Source of the DNA: Trichomonas vaginalis G3
Lineage: Eukaryota > Parabasalia > Trichomonadida > Trichomonadidae
Assembly (NCBI RefSeq): GCF_026262505.1
Contig: NC_067206.1
Location: 34,363,896 to 34,427,895 of the forward strand
Direction: 5' to 3'
DNA: 64,000 bases
The notes beneath the pieces were generated by a model, which ran no database searches, was not told the DNA's origin, and saw only the letters and a list, made by a program, of their open reading frames with translations. Shown one piece after another: positions 20,298 through 29,810 of the stretch. Position 1 is the stretch's first letter. The number at the start of each line of letters is the position of its first letter. The translations under genes were made by a program, and so were the position numbers.

Positions 20298-21180
20298 TTA
20301 ATATGCTATTAAAATCATTTCAATAATGAGTCCATCCTTTCCGTCTTTGGGTAGCACAACATCTTTCATTGAAGAAGGTTCGACAAGTCTTATGTTAAAC
20401 TTACTGACAAAGTTTGTTATACTATAATGCTTCGGCGGCGAATACATGTAGTTTGAAAGACATAATATAGATTCTTCAGCAAATTCACTTATACTGGATT
20501 TTATAACAATGTTCTCACGAGACCAAATACCACCAATTGACAATCTTGTAAGCAATCCTGCTGAAACCTTCTACTGTAAACGTCGATGGTAACATTCCAC
20601 GAAGGTCATCTATTGACATCGTTGAGTCACTGAATTTAAATATTTTCTTAAAGCAATCGTCATTATCTAACCATGCAATAGCTTTGAAGTTTTCATTCGA
20701 ATATACATCTGCTTCATTAAATGTAAAACCTGACTTCTTTGCAGAGATGACTTTAAAATCTATTGAGTTTGTTTCAAAATTATATGCTATGGTAACTTCT
20801 GAAGGTAATGGATGTCCTTCCGCAGTCAGTTGTTCTCTCACTACCGTTTGAAGCTTTGTATTAAAAACTTTCATGTCATCTCCTGTATCTAAGTTCACAT
20901 ACACAGCAACAGGAAAACTATCTTGCTTCTTTGTTTCATCATTATACCTCAAAACATTAAAGTTCTTCAATAATATTGTTCTTCCTGCTGGAATACTTCG
21001 AACCTGTCTGATTTCAATAGCTTTCTCACCTCCTACATACTCTACCCAGTGTCTTGGATATTCATAAGTATACTGACTTTCTTGAATTTTGGTAGGTTTC
21101 ATCATAACGTGTTCATAGTATATCTTTATACTCTTGTCAGTTAGACTCGGTGCTATGTTCTGAATATTTCTGACTTGCAT
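20298..21180 (-). pseudogene. Putative minor structural protein, broken
   Basis: Starts at ATG 21180 (MQVRNIQNIAPSL). Residues near 40-60 contain YPRHWVEYVGGEKAIEI, a motif resembling FPTDWIVNINEEKYIGI in the protein at 36107-36964, so the two are probably related structural proteins. The gene looks broken once. It is divergent from the packaging ATPase with only 16 bases between the two ATGs. A role in the capsid is inferred from context. Confidence 0.5.
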
Positions 21181-21196
21181 TTTTAATGGAGATAAA
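21181..21196. promoter_or_regulatory. Divergent class 2 promoter-like spacer, ATPase and structural gene
   Basis: TTTTAATGGAGATAAA; on the minus strand TTTATCTCCATTAAAA then ATG. The whole intergenic space is 16 bases and serves two divergent genes. It resembles the 17-base spacer at 24091-24107. Confidence 0.5.
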
Positions 21197-22084
21197 ATGA
21201 AGCATTTAATACATGACGTAGATGAAGACATGAATGAAACTACAGATAAACTTAACTCTTCTCTCATTCTTCCTTTCAGTAAGGACTATGAGTTCTGTTC
21301 AAATGGTGTGTATTTCTATTGTGGAAAGATGGGTTCAGGTAAGACATTTAACCTCATTCGTCATATACTCATAACAGAGCGTTTAGGTCAAGATTCATAT
21401 TATGACCAAATCATTATATCAGCAACTTCAGACTCTATGGACTCAACAGCGAAAACATTTATGTCAAAAGTTCAAGCCTCTGTCGTTAAAGTTCCAGACA
21501 GTGAACTCATTGAATTTCTTCAACGTTACATTCGACGTAAGAGGAAATATTATGCCATCGTTGAATTTATACAGTCAGGAATGCAAAAGACTTCTGAGGA
21601 GATGGAAAGAATTATTGACAAACACCACTTACGTCAGTACTCAGGAGTTTACGATATGAAACGACTTACAAACTACATTCTGTCAAAACTTTCAAAATAC
21701 CCCTTCAAAAAATATCCATCAAACACTTTATTAGTTTGCGACGACTTCGCCGGAAAAGGTTTAGTTTCAAAGCCTGACTCACCATTAGCTAACATCATTA
21801 CTAAAGTCAGACATTACCATTTAACTGTAGCAATACTTATGCAAACATGGAGGTTTTTAGCTTTAAACATAAAACGTCTCATAACTGACTTCGTTATCTT
21901 TCAAGGTTTCTCACGTTATGATATTGAACTCATTTGGAAACAGTCAGGTATAACATTACCTTTTGAAGAAATTTGGGAAGCATATAAGTCTCTCATCTCT
22001 CCTCGTTCATACCTTGAGATTCATATCATGACTAATACCATTAAAGTCAAAAATATTCCATGGGAACGACCAACATTGTTTTAA
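21197..22084 (+). CDS. Genome-packaging ATPase (A32/FtsK-HerA family)
   Basis: 295 residues. The Walker A loop GKMGSGKT is at residues 43-50 and the Walker B strand LLVCDDF at 178-184, followed by a conserved arginine-containing region (ITKVRHYHLTVAILMQTWR). Length and motif spacing fit the packaging ATPases of Polintons, virophages and large DNA viruses, which pump DNA into capsids. The frame is open with an ATG immediately after the divergent spacer. Confidence 0.88.
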   Translation: MKHLIHDVDEDMNETTDKLNSSLILPFSKDYEFCSNGVYFYCGKMGSGKTFNLIRHILITERLGQDSYYDQIIISATSDSMDSTAKTFMSKVQASVVKVPDSELIEFLQRYIRRKRKYYAIVEFIQSGMQKTSEEMERIIDKHHLRQYSGVYDMKRLTNYILSKLSKYPFKKYPSNTLLVCDDFAGKGLVSKPDSPLANIITKVRHYHLTVAILMQTWRFLALNIKRLITDFVIFQGFSRYDIELIWKQSGITLPFEEIWEAYKSLISPRSYLEIHIMTNTIKVKNIPWERPTLF

Positions 22085-22276
22085 AGTTTAACCTTCAATT
22101 GACTGATGGTAAACAAATTCCATGCATCTCTGTCGCCATTTCTGTTAATATTTTTGCTGTCATTCATATCATCCACTTCCCATCCGTTAACTTTTGAGGA
22201 TATGCGTTAGAATAGCTGTTCTTAAATGAAGGCTTTTCACCTTTGAGAGCATAAACTCTATAACTTTCTGCATACT
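22085..22276. other. Intergenic between convergent genes
   Basis: About 190 bases between the ATPase and a small minus-strand gene; no supported feature. Confidence 0.4.
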
Positions 22277-22480
22277 TTATGTTTGAACCTCCTGAGCCAT
22301 CATTGACATAAATTTTATAGGCTTCCACCCTTTGTTCATGTTCCTGCTTCTTCCCTTAGCTCTTTTGTTCAGTAGTTCTACATCTTTATACACAGCTCCT
22401 ATCTCAGTGAATTCAACAATATGTTCATTCGTTAGCTTTACATTCAAACCCTTGTCGAGTATATTGTTCATTTCATACAT
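22277..22480 (-). CDS. Polinton protein of unknown function, 67 residues
   Basis: Begins MYEMNNILDKGLNVKL, has a basic patch NKRAKGRSRNMNKGWKP and no recognisable domain. It is divergent from the gene at 22505 across 24 bases that contain TTTTATTCTATATGAA, a class 2-like start sequence. Confidence 0.4.
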   Translation of the reverse strand: MYEMNNILDKGLNVKLTNEHIVEFTEIGAVYKDVELLNKRAKGRSRNMNKGWKPIKFMSMMAQEVQT

Positions 22481-22504
22481 ATAAAAGGTTTTATTCTATA
22501 TGAA

Positions 22505-23109
22505 ATGAGAAGCAAATCCATCTTAGCTGGTGCCGTTAATGTTCCAATTGAACCAACATCAAATGTTGACTCACGAACGACAAACAATATTGTCATAAAG
22601 AACTATAGTTCAGAGTGTTTGAAAGAAAAAGAACCAGAACTTAAGTCGGTGAATTTAAACTCAGCTTCAAACGCTAACGCTACATCAGATGTTAAGTTAG
22701 AGTATCCACCACTGGACCAAATTCTTTCAAGAGAAGCCAACGACAACCCTTACACAAATGTTCAAACAAATCCTTCAGATAACGTAGACCATTACCTTCT
22801 TCAGTTATACCAAACAATTTACTCAAAGACGATAAGAAGCTTTTGGTAAATCTTATAAGCAAGAACCAAATAATTCTAACAAAGGAGGACCTTGAAAATG
22901 TTATCTCACGAATAACAGGGAAACAATGTGTCATTGACTATCTCGACCCTGAAATCGAATGCTGTGGTCAAACTCCAATATTCATGAAAATAGGTAACAT
23001 CCGCATCATTGAAACACCAGGTACTCCAGGAGTTGAGTTTAAGTATAAATATTCGAACGAGTATACAAAACTATCTACTTACTATAAGCTTTGTTTGAAA
23101 TATGTTTAG
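22505..23109 (+). pseudogene. Polinton gene of unknown function, broken
   Basis: Starts at ATG 22505 (MRSKSILAGAVNVPIEP). The first part is Ser/Asn-rich and looks disordered; the second part is folded in character, with CVIDYLDPEIECCGQTP. The gene looks broken once. I do not recognise a family. Confidence 0.4.
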
Positions 23110-23113
23110 TAAA

Positions 23114-23353
23114 TTAAAGCAATTTGTAATATCTATCCAAAACTTCTTCAACAGTATCGAACTCATCTTCATAATGCAAACCTAATCTTATTGACTTGGT
23201 GCAGTTTTCACTAACACAATATTTTTCTGTGCTCTTGACTGACATAACTAATTCATTTGTTTCATCAAACAGCAACAACCAAAGTTCATGACCTAATACA
23301 TAACATTCATACTTTATATTTTTAGCTCTGAGTTCTCTTGTAAGCTGTTGCAT
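23114..23353 (-). CDS. Polinton protein of unknown function, 79 residues
   Basis: Begins MQQLTRELRAKNIKYECY and has three or four Cys residues. Its first 40 bases overlap the 3' end of the upstream gene on the same strand, and it converges on the preceding plus-strand gene with 4 bases between. No family recognised. Confidence 0.45.
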   Translation of the reverse strand: MQQLTRELRAKNIKYECYVLGHELWLLLFDETNELVMSVKSTEKYCVSENCTKSIRLGLHYEDEFDTVEEVLDRYYKLL

Positions 23354-24090
23354 TTAATATTTTCTAAAAAGTCAACTTCAACAGTCATTCGCACTGGTGC
23401 CTTCAGTTCTACAGGCTCTCCTTGAAAGTCAACAAGTCTGAATTGCATGTCTTTCAAATTATGAGGACTAATGCGAACCCATTTACCTAAATGAGTTGCT
23501 ATGACAGGAACGTTTGGAATGAACATTGAATTGACTGCATAACAGAAGGATTTATATTCTACTGAACCTTTACTATTAACTCCTGAAATGCCTGTGACAT
23601 TAGCTATTTTAGACTCAATGTATAAACAATTACCATAACATACGTATGGAACAGATTTCATCTCAATCGTTTTGTCAACACTTTTCAAAGGAAATGTCAT
23701 ATGGTATGCACCCAAAAGAAGTTGTACTCTATGACTCATTCGTGTTATCTTAAACTCCTTCGCATAACCGAACTTCAAAACTCCTGCAATAAGTTTAACA
23801 TTCATTAAGTTTTCTTCGTTATCCTTGTTTATTGTAGTATTTATGAGAGCATTTAACACTCCAGCTAATGTTTCCATCTTATATTCTACATTATTGTGAA
23901 ATCTTATTTCGTGCTTCTTTCCATCTATTTCAATCTCCATGAAATCTGTTTCATCTGTTATAACGAATGAAGCGATAGTATTGAAGTCAACCATTCTGAA
24001 TGCAAGCGCCTCATTCTGTAGACCTAAGTTTGTTTGTAGCTTTACTGTCCCGTATTCGTTTGGGTCTGTACTTTGCAAATAGAACAACAT
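23314..24090 (-). CDS. Putative minor capsid or other structural protein, 258 residues
   Basis: The ATG at 24090 (MLFYLQSTDPNEYG) is chosen because it sits 17 bases from the divergent start at 24108; an upstream ATG would overlap that gene. The protein is rich in beta-type sequence, and near its C-terminus carries FRLVDFQGEPVELKAPVRM, similar in type to segments I associate with Polinton and virophage minor capsid proteins. It lies next to the fibre gene. Function is inferred. Confidence 0.45.
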   Translation of the reverse strand: MLFYLQSTDPNEYGTVKLQTNLGLQNEALAFRMVDFNTIASFVITDETDFMEIEIDGKKHEIRFHNNVEYKMETLAGVLNALINTTINKDNEENLMNVKLIAGVLKFGYAKEFKITRMSHRVQLLLGAYHMTFPLKSVDKTIEMKSVPYVCYGNCLYIESKIANVTGISGVNSKGSVEYKSFCYAVNSMFIPNVPVIATHLGKWVRISPHNLKDMQFRLVDFQGEPVELKAPVRMTVEVDFLENIKCNSLQENSELKI

Positions 24091-24107
24091 TTTATTCTCA
24101 TTAAAAT
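24091..24107. promoter_or_regulatory. Divergent class 2 promoter-like spacer, fibre and structural gene
   Basis: TTTATTCTCATTAAAAT, only 17 bases between two start codons. It contains TCATTA, which also matches the trichomonad initiator. Confidence 0.5.
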
Positions 24108-27100
24108 ATGAGTATAGCTGCATATGCGTATGAAGCTGACAGAGCTAAACGTTTATATTTTGGTCAATACTCTCTCACACTTACTGACAAATATATTGTT
24201 ATCACTGATGGAAATACTGAGAAATACATAACATGGAAGGACTATGAAAAGTTTGACCCTATTTTAACTCCATGTACTATGCCGTTTATAAAGGACGGTG
24301 AAATTATTGAAAAAGATAATACAACCGTATATAGGTCTGTTTATGAAGCATTAGAATATATGTTGAATCATAACCCAAAAAGATTTGACCCAAGCACTAC
24401 ACCATGTGCAATGCCTTTTATTAAGGACGGTGAAATCGTAAGAGTTCCGGATTCAACAGTTTACACAGCTGTTCAAAACAGTTTACAAAACATTTTAGCG
24501 AATATCTTTAATTCAGAAACTACAGAAATAAAATTACCATATATAACAGATGCTAAAGAAATTAAATCAAAAACGACAACATTATTTACGTCACTTAATG
24601 ATTTAATGACTTATATCATTAATATTCCTGCACCAACTACAGCATTTGATCCAAACTCGACGGTTTGCAGTGTACCTTTCATAAATGACAGTTCATTAAT
24701 TACTTTAAGGGATTCGACAGTAAATGAATCATTAAAGGCGTCATTAATGAAAATCATTGATTTTAATTCATTCACGAATACATATAATTCATTCATTAAT
24801 GTTTCATATGCTTCTAAAGAAGGTGAGCCAAAAACTATCGATAAAGCGGTGTATGAAATAAAAGCATCAACGACGAAATTGAATTCGTTAACTTTTGACG
24901 GTGATAGTTTCGTTAATGACATAACATCGGGGAAAACAATTTTAACGAAAGAATATTTAAAATCTCATGTTAGTGAGTTCGTTGAAATTGAAAAAGAAGG
25001 TGGAATTAAGTTCGATCCACTGAATTTCATTTTCGCTTCAGCGAATGCGGGTGTTAGTTTCGCTGAATGGACAACTATACAGAGTGAAATAAATGCAATA
25101 TGGACGTTTTTGGGGTCAAAAGCGGGAATGGGTGAGCTTGTAAATGCTGCAAGAACATTAGGTGAAACAGGAAATTTTGTAGATGGTTTTAAAAGACTTG
25201 TTTCAAATGTTTTAACAAACACAAAGAAATTATTTAGATATACCGTACATAACGGACGGATTTTCGAACAGATAGCAACAAACCCTCCGGTTATGGCTGC
25301 GTTGATGATGGTTAGAGATATAAAACCACGTAACGACGGGAACGAAGAACATGAACAACAGGATACTGGTCGGGTTATTCGAGACATTAAAAACGTGTAT
25401 CCTGAAGTTATTGATTTATTTAGAGGAGTTAATGATTCAATTTCAAAACATTCTATAACCCTCGATGAAGAGAATAAATTAACAGATTATATATTCGTCA
25501 TTATTGCAGAATTAATGAAGAGAATAAATGAAAAAGGAATTGGTGATATCATTAATGTCAGCGATGTAATGATGAAAAGAAATTTTGACTCATTATTTAC
25601 AAAACCGAAAACAGAATATAGTCTTTATGACGTAATTACCGAATTAATGAAAAAGATTAATGATAATAAGAGTTCTGGCGGAAGAGTTGAATTAGAAGTG
25701 AATGATGTTAATGAGAAATTAGCCGAAAAAGCAGACAAAAATGAGCTTTTAGCTCTGAGTGATAAAGTCAAGAATCACGTTCATTATATAACTTCAGACG
25801 AACAGATTATAACGGACTACCATGGATATTTAACACGAAGTGATGAAGCGAAAACAAAAAATGTTAATGAAAGAAGATATAAATACATTCGTGCTAAAGG
25901 TTATGACATAAGCTGTACTGTACAGTATGATGTAGCTAAAGCACCAGAAGCATTTGGTTATACCGGTGAAATTTATGCCTCTACTTTCAATGTTAACGGT
26001 GTATTAGTTGAACCAAGATTTACTTTGAGAGTTAAGGCAAAAATAACTTTTGAAGATGCTATTAAAAGTAAAGCCAGCAAAGATGAACTTGAAGCAATGA
26101 ACAAAGTTTTGAAATCTCATAAGCACAATATCTCCGATATAAATGAACTTCAAGCTACATTAAATAGTAAAGCTGACAAGAACCATACACATGAATCCTT
26201 CACTACTGTTAGAGCAGACGACATAATATTGAACTATACCCTCGGTTCAAGTGCACCTTTAGAGAATCCGAGTACAAGTGTAAAAGATACACTAAACAAT
26301 TTAGATAACAGATGTATGAACATTGAAGGTCATGCCAGAAACTTTGAAGCATATGAACTACCAAAAATGTTAGATAAGAAAGCTGACAAAGAACATACAC
26401 ATAAATCCTTCACTACTGTTAGAGCAGACGACATAATATTGAACTATGATTTGGGTTCAAGTGCACCTTTAGAGAATCCGAGTACAAGCGTAAAAGATAC
26501 TCTTAACAATTTAGATAACAGTTGCAGGAATATCGAAGATCATGCCAGAAACTTTGAAGCATATGAACTACCAAAAATGTTAGATAAGAAAGTCGACAAA
26601 ACTTATGTAGATGAAAATTATGCAAAGAAGTCGGAAGTAAATGCTGCGCTTAATGGAAAAGCCGACAAGAACCATACACATGAAGAATTTCAAACAATCA
26701 AGATTAAAGAAATTAAAGCATGCATCGAAATAGTAACAAAAACAGGAAGAAACGGTGCAACTGTACAAGAACAAAGAATTTATCCTCCTACTTTTCCTAA
26801 TGGTTTAATAACAAACAATATAAATATTGTAGATGGCAATGGATTTATAAATGTTAAACATGAACTTCAAACAATGAAGACTCAGGTTCTTGAAACCATA
26901 TATCCTATAGGCTCTATTTATACGTCAATGAACTCAACAAATCCAGCAACAGTTCTGGGTTTTGGTACGTGGGAACAGATTGTAGATAAATTCTTATACT
27001 GTGCTAACTCTTCAAAGCAAACAGGAGGTTCGAAGAAAATTAAAGAAGCAAACCTTCCACCGCACACTCATACAGGAACGACAAACACAACAGGTAATCA

Positions 27101-27326
27101 TTCACATTCAATAACAAAAAGAGGTTATACAAATCTTGCAGCAGGTTCGGATAGACAGGGAATGCATAGATATGATATTTCAAGTGACCCAGTAGATTCA
27201 AGCGCAGGTATTTTCTGTGGAACCGCAGGAAATCATTCACACACTTTCACAACAAATCCAACAGGCTCGGGTGCAGATTATATGCCACCATTTGTGACTA
27301 TATTCGCATGGTACCGCGTTCAATGA
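24108..27326 (+). CDS. Phage tail-fibre-like spike protein, 1072 residues
   Basis: Largest frame in the element. Residues about 45-240 hold four repeats built on PFIKDGE...TVY..V...L (each around 55 residues). The middle is charged and helical. From about residue 540 there are ADKNHTH-type repeats, including two nearly identical 70-residue units at 26181-26390 and 26391-26600. The last 145 residues read YPIGSIYTSMNSTNPATV, GTWEQI..KFLYC, a GGS turn, NLPPHTHTGTTNTTGNHSHS and PPFVTIFAWYRVQ: the tip module of bacteriophage tail fibres and collar proteins, in which His-x-His pairs bind metal. Such fibres recognise host surfaces, so a vertex spike is the likely role. A phage-type tip on a eukaryotic Polinton is unusual and suggests acquisition from bacterial viruses or prophages. 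Confidence 0.75.
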   Translation: MSIAAYAYEADRAKRLYFGQYSLTLTDKYIVITDGNTEKYITWKDYEKFDPILTPCTMPFIKDGEIIEKDNTTVYRSVYEALEYMLNHNPKRFDPSTTPCAMPFIKDGEIVRVPDSTVYTAVQNSLQNILANIFNSETTEIKLPYITDAKEIKSKTTTLFTSLNDLMTYIINIPAPTTAFDPNSTVCSVPFINDSSLITLRDSTVNESLKASLMKIIDFNSFTNTYNSFINVSYASKEGEPKTIDKAVYEIKASTTKLNSLTFDGDSFVNDITSGKTILTKEYLKSHVSEFVEIEKEGGIKFDPLNFIFASANAGVSFAEWTTIQSEINAIWTFLGSKAGMGELVNAARTLGETGNFVDGFKRLVSNVLTNTKKLFRYTVHNGRIFEQIATNPPVMAALMMVRDIKPRNDGNEEHEQQDTGRVIRDIKNVYPEVIDLFRGVNDSISKHSITLDEENKLTDYIFVIIAELMKRINEKGIGDIINVSDVMMKRNFDSLFTKPKTEYSLYDVITELMKKINDNKSSGGRVELEVNDVNEKLAEKADKNELLALSDKVKNHVHYITSDEQIITDYHGYLTRSDEAKTKNVNERRYKYIRAKGYDISCTVQYDVAKAPEAFGYTGEIYASTFNVNGVLVEPRFTLRVKAKITFEDAIKSKASKDELEAMNKVLKSHKHNISDINELQATLNSKADKNHTHESFTTVRADDIILNYTLGSSAPLENPSTSVKDTLNNLDNRCMNIEGHARNFEAYELPKMLDKKADKEHTHKSFTTVRADDIILNYDLGSSAPLENPSTSVKDTLNNLDNSCRNIEDHARNFEAYELPKMLDKKVDKTYVDENYAKKSEVNAALNGKADKNHTHEEFQTIKIKEIKACIEIVTKTGRNGATVQEQRIYPPTFPNGLITNNINIVDGNGFINVKHELQTMKTQVLETIYPIGSIYTSMNSTNPATVLGFGTWEQIVDKFLYCANSSKQTGGSKKIKEANLPPHTHTGTTNTTGNHSHSITKRGYTNLAAGSDRQGMHRYDISSDPVDSSAGIFCGTAGNHSHTFTTNPTGSGADYMPPFVTIFAWYRVQ
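26181..26600 (+). repeat. Tandem 210-base repeat inside the fibre gene
   Basis: Units 26181-26390 and 26391-26600 are nearly identical; each encodes an HTH..SFTTVRADDIILNY unit ending with ELPKMLDKK. Recent in-frame duplication of one fibre-shaft repeat. Confidence 0.8.
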
Positions 27327-27330
27327 ACGC
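27314..27330. terminator. Palindrome over the fibre stop codon
   Basis: CGCGTTCAATGAACGCG, an 8-base dyad centred on the TGA stop. Possibly a transcript-end structure; the function is inferred. Confidence 0.35.
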
Positions 27331-27366
27331 GCTTGAGCCTAGAATAAAATCTTTAACTTTACATAA

Positions 27367-28452
27367 ATGAGCTTGAAAGAAGTATTCGAACAACATCCAT
27401 GGAGGTCATTTAAGAAGTTCAATGAAGCTGCAAAGAGTTGGGGATTTACTAACAGAGCTGAAGTGAAAAGGTTCTTTGACAAAAATGTTGTACATCAAAC
27501 AAAAATAAACCCTTACGACTACTTTTTACCAATTTACTCCAACACTCCTGACGCATACCAATTTGACACTCTCATTCAAAGCAGAAAAGGAGGACATAAA
27601 CCATTCCTCATCTTCATTAATGTTAACACTCGTAAAGCATATGCATATCCAATGAAAAATAAAGGAACTCGTGAAGTGTTAAGAGTTTTACAAAAGTTTG
27701 TAGCAGAACATAGCCCAAGTACTTTAACATCAGACCAAGACAGTGCATACCTCAGCAATGAAATCACAGATTTTCTCATTAAGCATAACATAACTCACTA
27801 CACTACTGAAGACCATAACCATAACATACTCGGCATCATAAACCGCTTCATAAGAACGCTCAGAGATTTAAACCAAGAGCGAGACTTTACCGAAGAAACA
27901 ATGAAACATTTCATCGAAGTTTACAATTCCTCAACACATTCTACAACAGGGCATACACCAAATTCAATGACACAACAACAAGAAGAAAAGTATATACAAA
28001 AGAAACGAAGCCAAACACAAAATATCAGAAATTCAACACAATTTACCCTCATTCCTGGTACAAAAGTTCGTGTAGTTCTTGACGACAAACCGTTGACAAA
28101 GAAACGTTTAAGGTTAAGTAGAAACTATTATATCGTAGACTCTACGCAAGGTAATGGATATCTTATAAAAGCTGCTGACGACTCTATTGCGTTTTACCCT
28201 CGTCACAAATTAGTCGAAAGTAGTAATGGCAAACTTGCTGAAACCATTGACGAAGCAAAGCGAGGAGTGGTTATTGAAATACTTGGCTACAACATAAACG
28301 ATGACACTTATAAAGTAAGATATGAAGGAGGCGTTGAAGATGTTATACCATCTAAGAACTTGAGAGAGTCAAAGCCAACACATCTGGGACCATTAGAGCG
28401 GGAGTACTGGAAAGACAAAAATAAGCCAGAAAGAATAAGAAAATTCTTCTAA
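27367..28452 (+). CDS. Retroviral-type DDE integrase with chromo-like C-terminus
   Basis: 361 residues. The catalytic core is recognised from YQFDTLI (Asp 67), TSDQDSAYLS (Asp 123) and the following HNILGIINRFIRTLRD segment; the latter is the region that normally closes the active site. Residues about 288-335 (VVIEILGYNINDDTYKVRY and following EDVIPSKNL) form a chromo/Tudor-like module typical of Polinton integrases, which may direct insertion to chromatin. Lies between the fibre and a T-rich-promoter gene. Inserts the element by staggered cuts, consistent with the 5-bp target duplication. Confidence 0.85.
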   Translation: MSLKEVFEQHPWRSFKKFNEAAKSWGFTNRAEVKRFFDKNVVHQTKINPYDYFLPIYSNTPDAYQFDTLIQSRKGGHKPFLIFINVNTRKAYAYPMKNKGTREVLRVLQKFVAEHSPSTLTSDQDSAYLSNEITDFLIKHNITHYTTEDHNHNILGIINRFIRTLRDLNQERDFTEETMKHFIEVYNSSTHSTTGHTPNSMTQQQEEKYIQKKRSQTQNIRNSTQFTLIPGTKVRVVLDDKPLTKKRLRLSRNYYIVDSTQGNGYLIKAADDSIAFYPRHKLVESSNGKLAETIDEAKRGVVIEILGYNINDDTYKVRYEGGVEDVIPSKNLRESKPTHLGPLEREYWKDKNKPERIRKFF

Positions 28453-28705
28453 ACTTTTTCATTAGATGTAAATCAGACATGAATGAGAACAGTCATGATA
28501 TCATTAATGGTACCATTTATTTTAACATAAATTTACACCAAAAATATATTTTAGGTGAAGAGGTGAGATCTCACCCGTTTTTTCACCCTCACCGCTTAGC
28601 GGCTCAGATTGCTTTAGCTTTCTCGTGAATTTTCATGAATTTCCTTAAGATAGAAAAATAAAGTTAGTTTTATTTTTATTTATTTTTTTATTTTGTATAA
28701 AAGAT
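28453..28705. promoter_or_regulatory. Regulatory intergenic region: dyad 2, GC hairpin, T-rich promoter
   Basis: Contains GGTGAGATCTCACC at 28562-28575, the mini-hairpin CCGCTTAGCGG at 28592-28602 and the T-rich tract 28661-28702 directly before the next ATG. The dyad is 130 bases upstream of that ATG and its flanking sequence is inverted relative to the copy at 31414. Confidence 0.5.
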
Positions 28706-29647
28706 ATGATTTCAACAATCGGCACAACAACAATTCAAACAACTACAGCACCAAACTCGCTAGTCATGAATCCTACGTCAATGTTGGTAGAGATGAAAAG
28801 CTTTATTCCTTCTTCATATACTTTTGAAACAGAAATCCAGAAGATAAAGCAAGAACTTTTAACAAGTAATTTAGACTGTAGTGCGAAAGATGAAACAAAT
28901 GAACAGTATCTTTATGAAATGCAGGACATTATTGACCATTTACCCAAATTGCCTGAAATCCAACAGCAAAAACTAACTATTCCTGAATTCGACGAAATAG
29001 AAGTGAAACCAACTGACTCAGTAGAAATAAAGAAATTCATACGTAAAGTAAATTATGAGTTTCTAGGATATCATTGCAACCATAAAGTTATGGACAAAGA
29101 TTGCGACATGGTTTATAAAAATATTTCTGACATATATAAATCGGTGGAATTTAAGACATATGATAACTTTGTTTCATTAGTTGCAAAATGTGTTTGGGAA
29201 ATAAGAGATAAAGATAGAAGAGGTAAGGTATGGAATGAACAGTTAAAACCAGCAGCTTTTGAGTTAAAGAAAACCATTGACGCCTTAGTTGTTCTAGCTG
29301 GTTTTATTTCAATGTATAACGCAAAAATGAATCCGCAATGTTCAAAATGTAAAGCAGCAATAAGAAAATATAACTACTCAGTCAAAGAGATAGAAAGAAT
29401 GCGAAACGACTATGCAGACTTAAAGAAAGAAGCAGAAAAGCCAGCAGAAGATAAAATGGATATGTTGACATTTCTGAACAAAAACTATCCAACTGCAGAA
29501 GATTTCCTTCTGTCTGACGTCAAGAAGAAATATAAAGAGACTTTCGGCATGATTAAAACATTCGATGTACTAAAAGAAGAAATTGAAGCTACGAAATTGT
29601 TTAGGATTTCAAATATACATCGTACAATTCATGTAAAACGCTTGTGA
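28706..29647 (+). CDS. Polinton protein of unknown function, 313 residues
   Basis: Thr-rich N-terminus, then alternating helical segments and a CSKC pair near residue 212 that could bind metal with other residues. Strong coiled-coil character around residues 220-250. A second in-frame start, MNPTSMLVEM, at residue 21 matches the start of a small frame at 31482. No family recognised. It has the T-rich class 1 start region shared with the two KilA-N genes, so probably the same expression class. Confidence 0.5.
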   Translation: MISTIGTTTIQTTTAPNSLVMNPTSMLVEMKSFIPSSYTFETEIQKIKQELLTSNLDCSAKDETNEQYLYEMQDIIDHLPKLPEIQQQKLTIPEFDEIEVKPTDSVEIKKFIRKVNYEFLGYHCNHKVMDKDCDMVYKNISDIYKSVEFKTYDNFVSLVAKCVWEIRDKDRRGKVWNEQLKPAAFELKKTIDALVVLAGFISMYNAKMNPQCSKCKAAIRKYNYSVKEIERMRNDYADLKKEAEKPAEDKMDMLTFLNKNYPTAEDFLLSDVKKKYKETFGMIKTFDVLKEEIEATKLFRISNIHRTIHVKRL

Positions 29648-29678
29648 AAAAAGAGGTGAAAAATTAGGTGAAAAAAGA

Positions 29679-29692
29679 GGTGAGATCTCACC
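29679..29692. promoter_or_regulatory. Dyad GGTGAGATCTCACC, copy 3
   Basis: Central part of a longer GAGGTGAGATCTCACCTC palindrome with several GGTGAAAA half-sites to its left. It lies 119 bases upstream of the ATG at 29811 and just after the stop of the preceding gene. Confidence 0.55.
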
Positions 29693-29759
29693 TCTTCACC
29701 TAAAAATTATTTTTATTGAATTCAGCACAAAAATAATGAATTTCATTAGTTAGAAAAAT

Positions 29760-29806
29760 AACGCTAATTTTATTTTTATTTATTTTTTTATTTTGTATGT
29801 AAAGAC
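29760..29806 (+). promoter_or_regulatory. T-rich class 1 promoter-like tract of KilA-N/GIY-YIG gene
   Basis: TTTTATTTTTATTTATTTTT and TTTTGTATGTAAAGACAGTA just before the ATG. Repeated almost base for base at 30461-30511. Confidence 0.5.
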
Positions 29807-29810
29807 AGTA

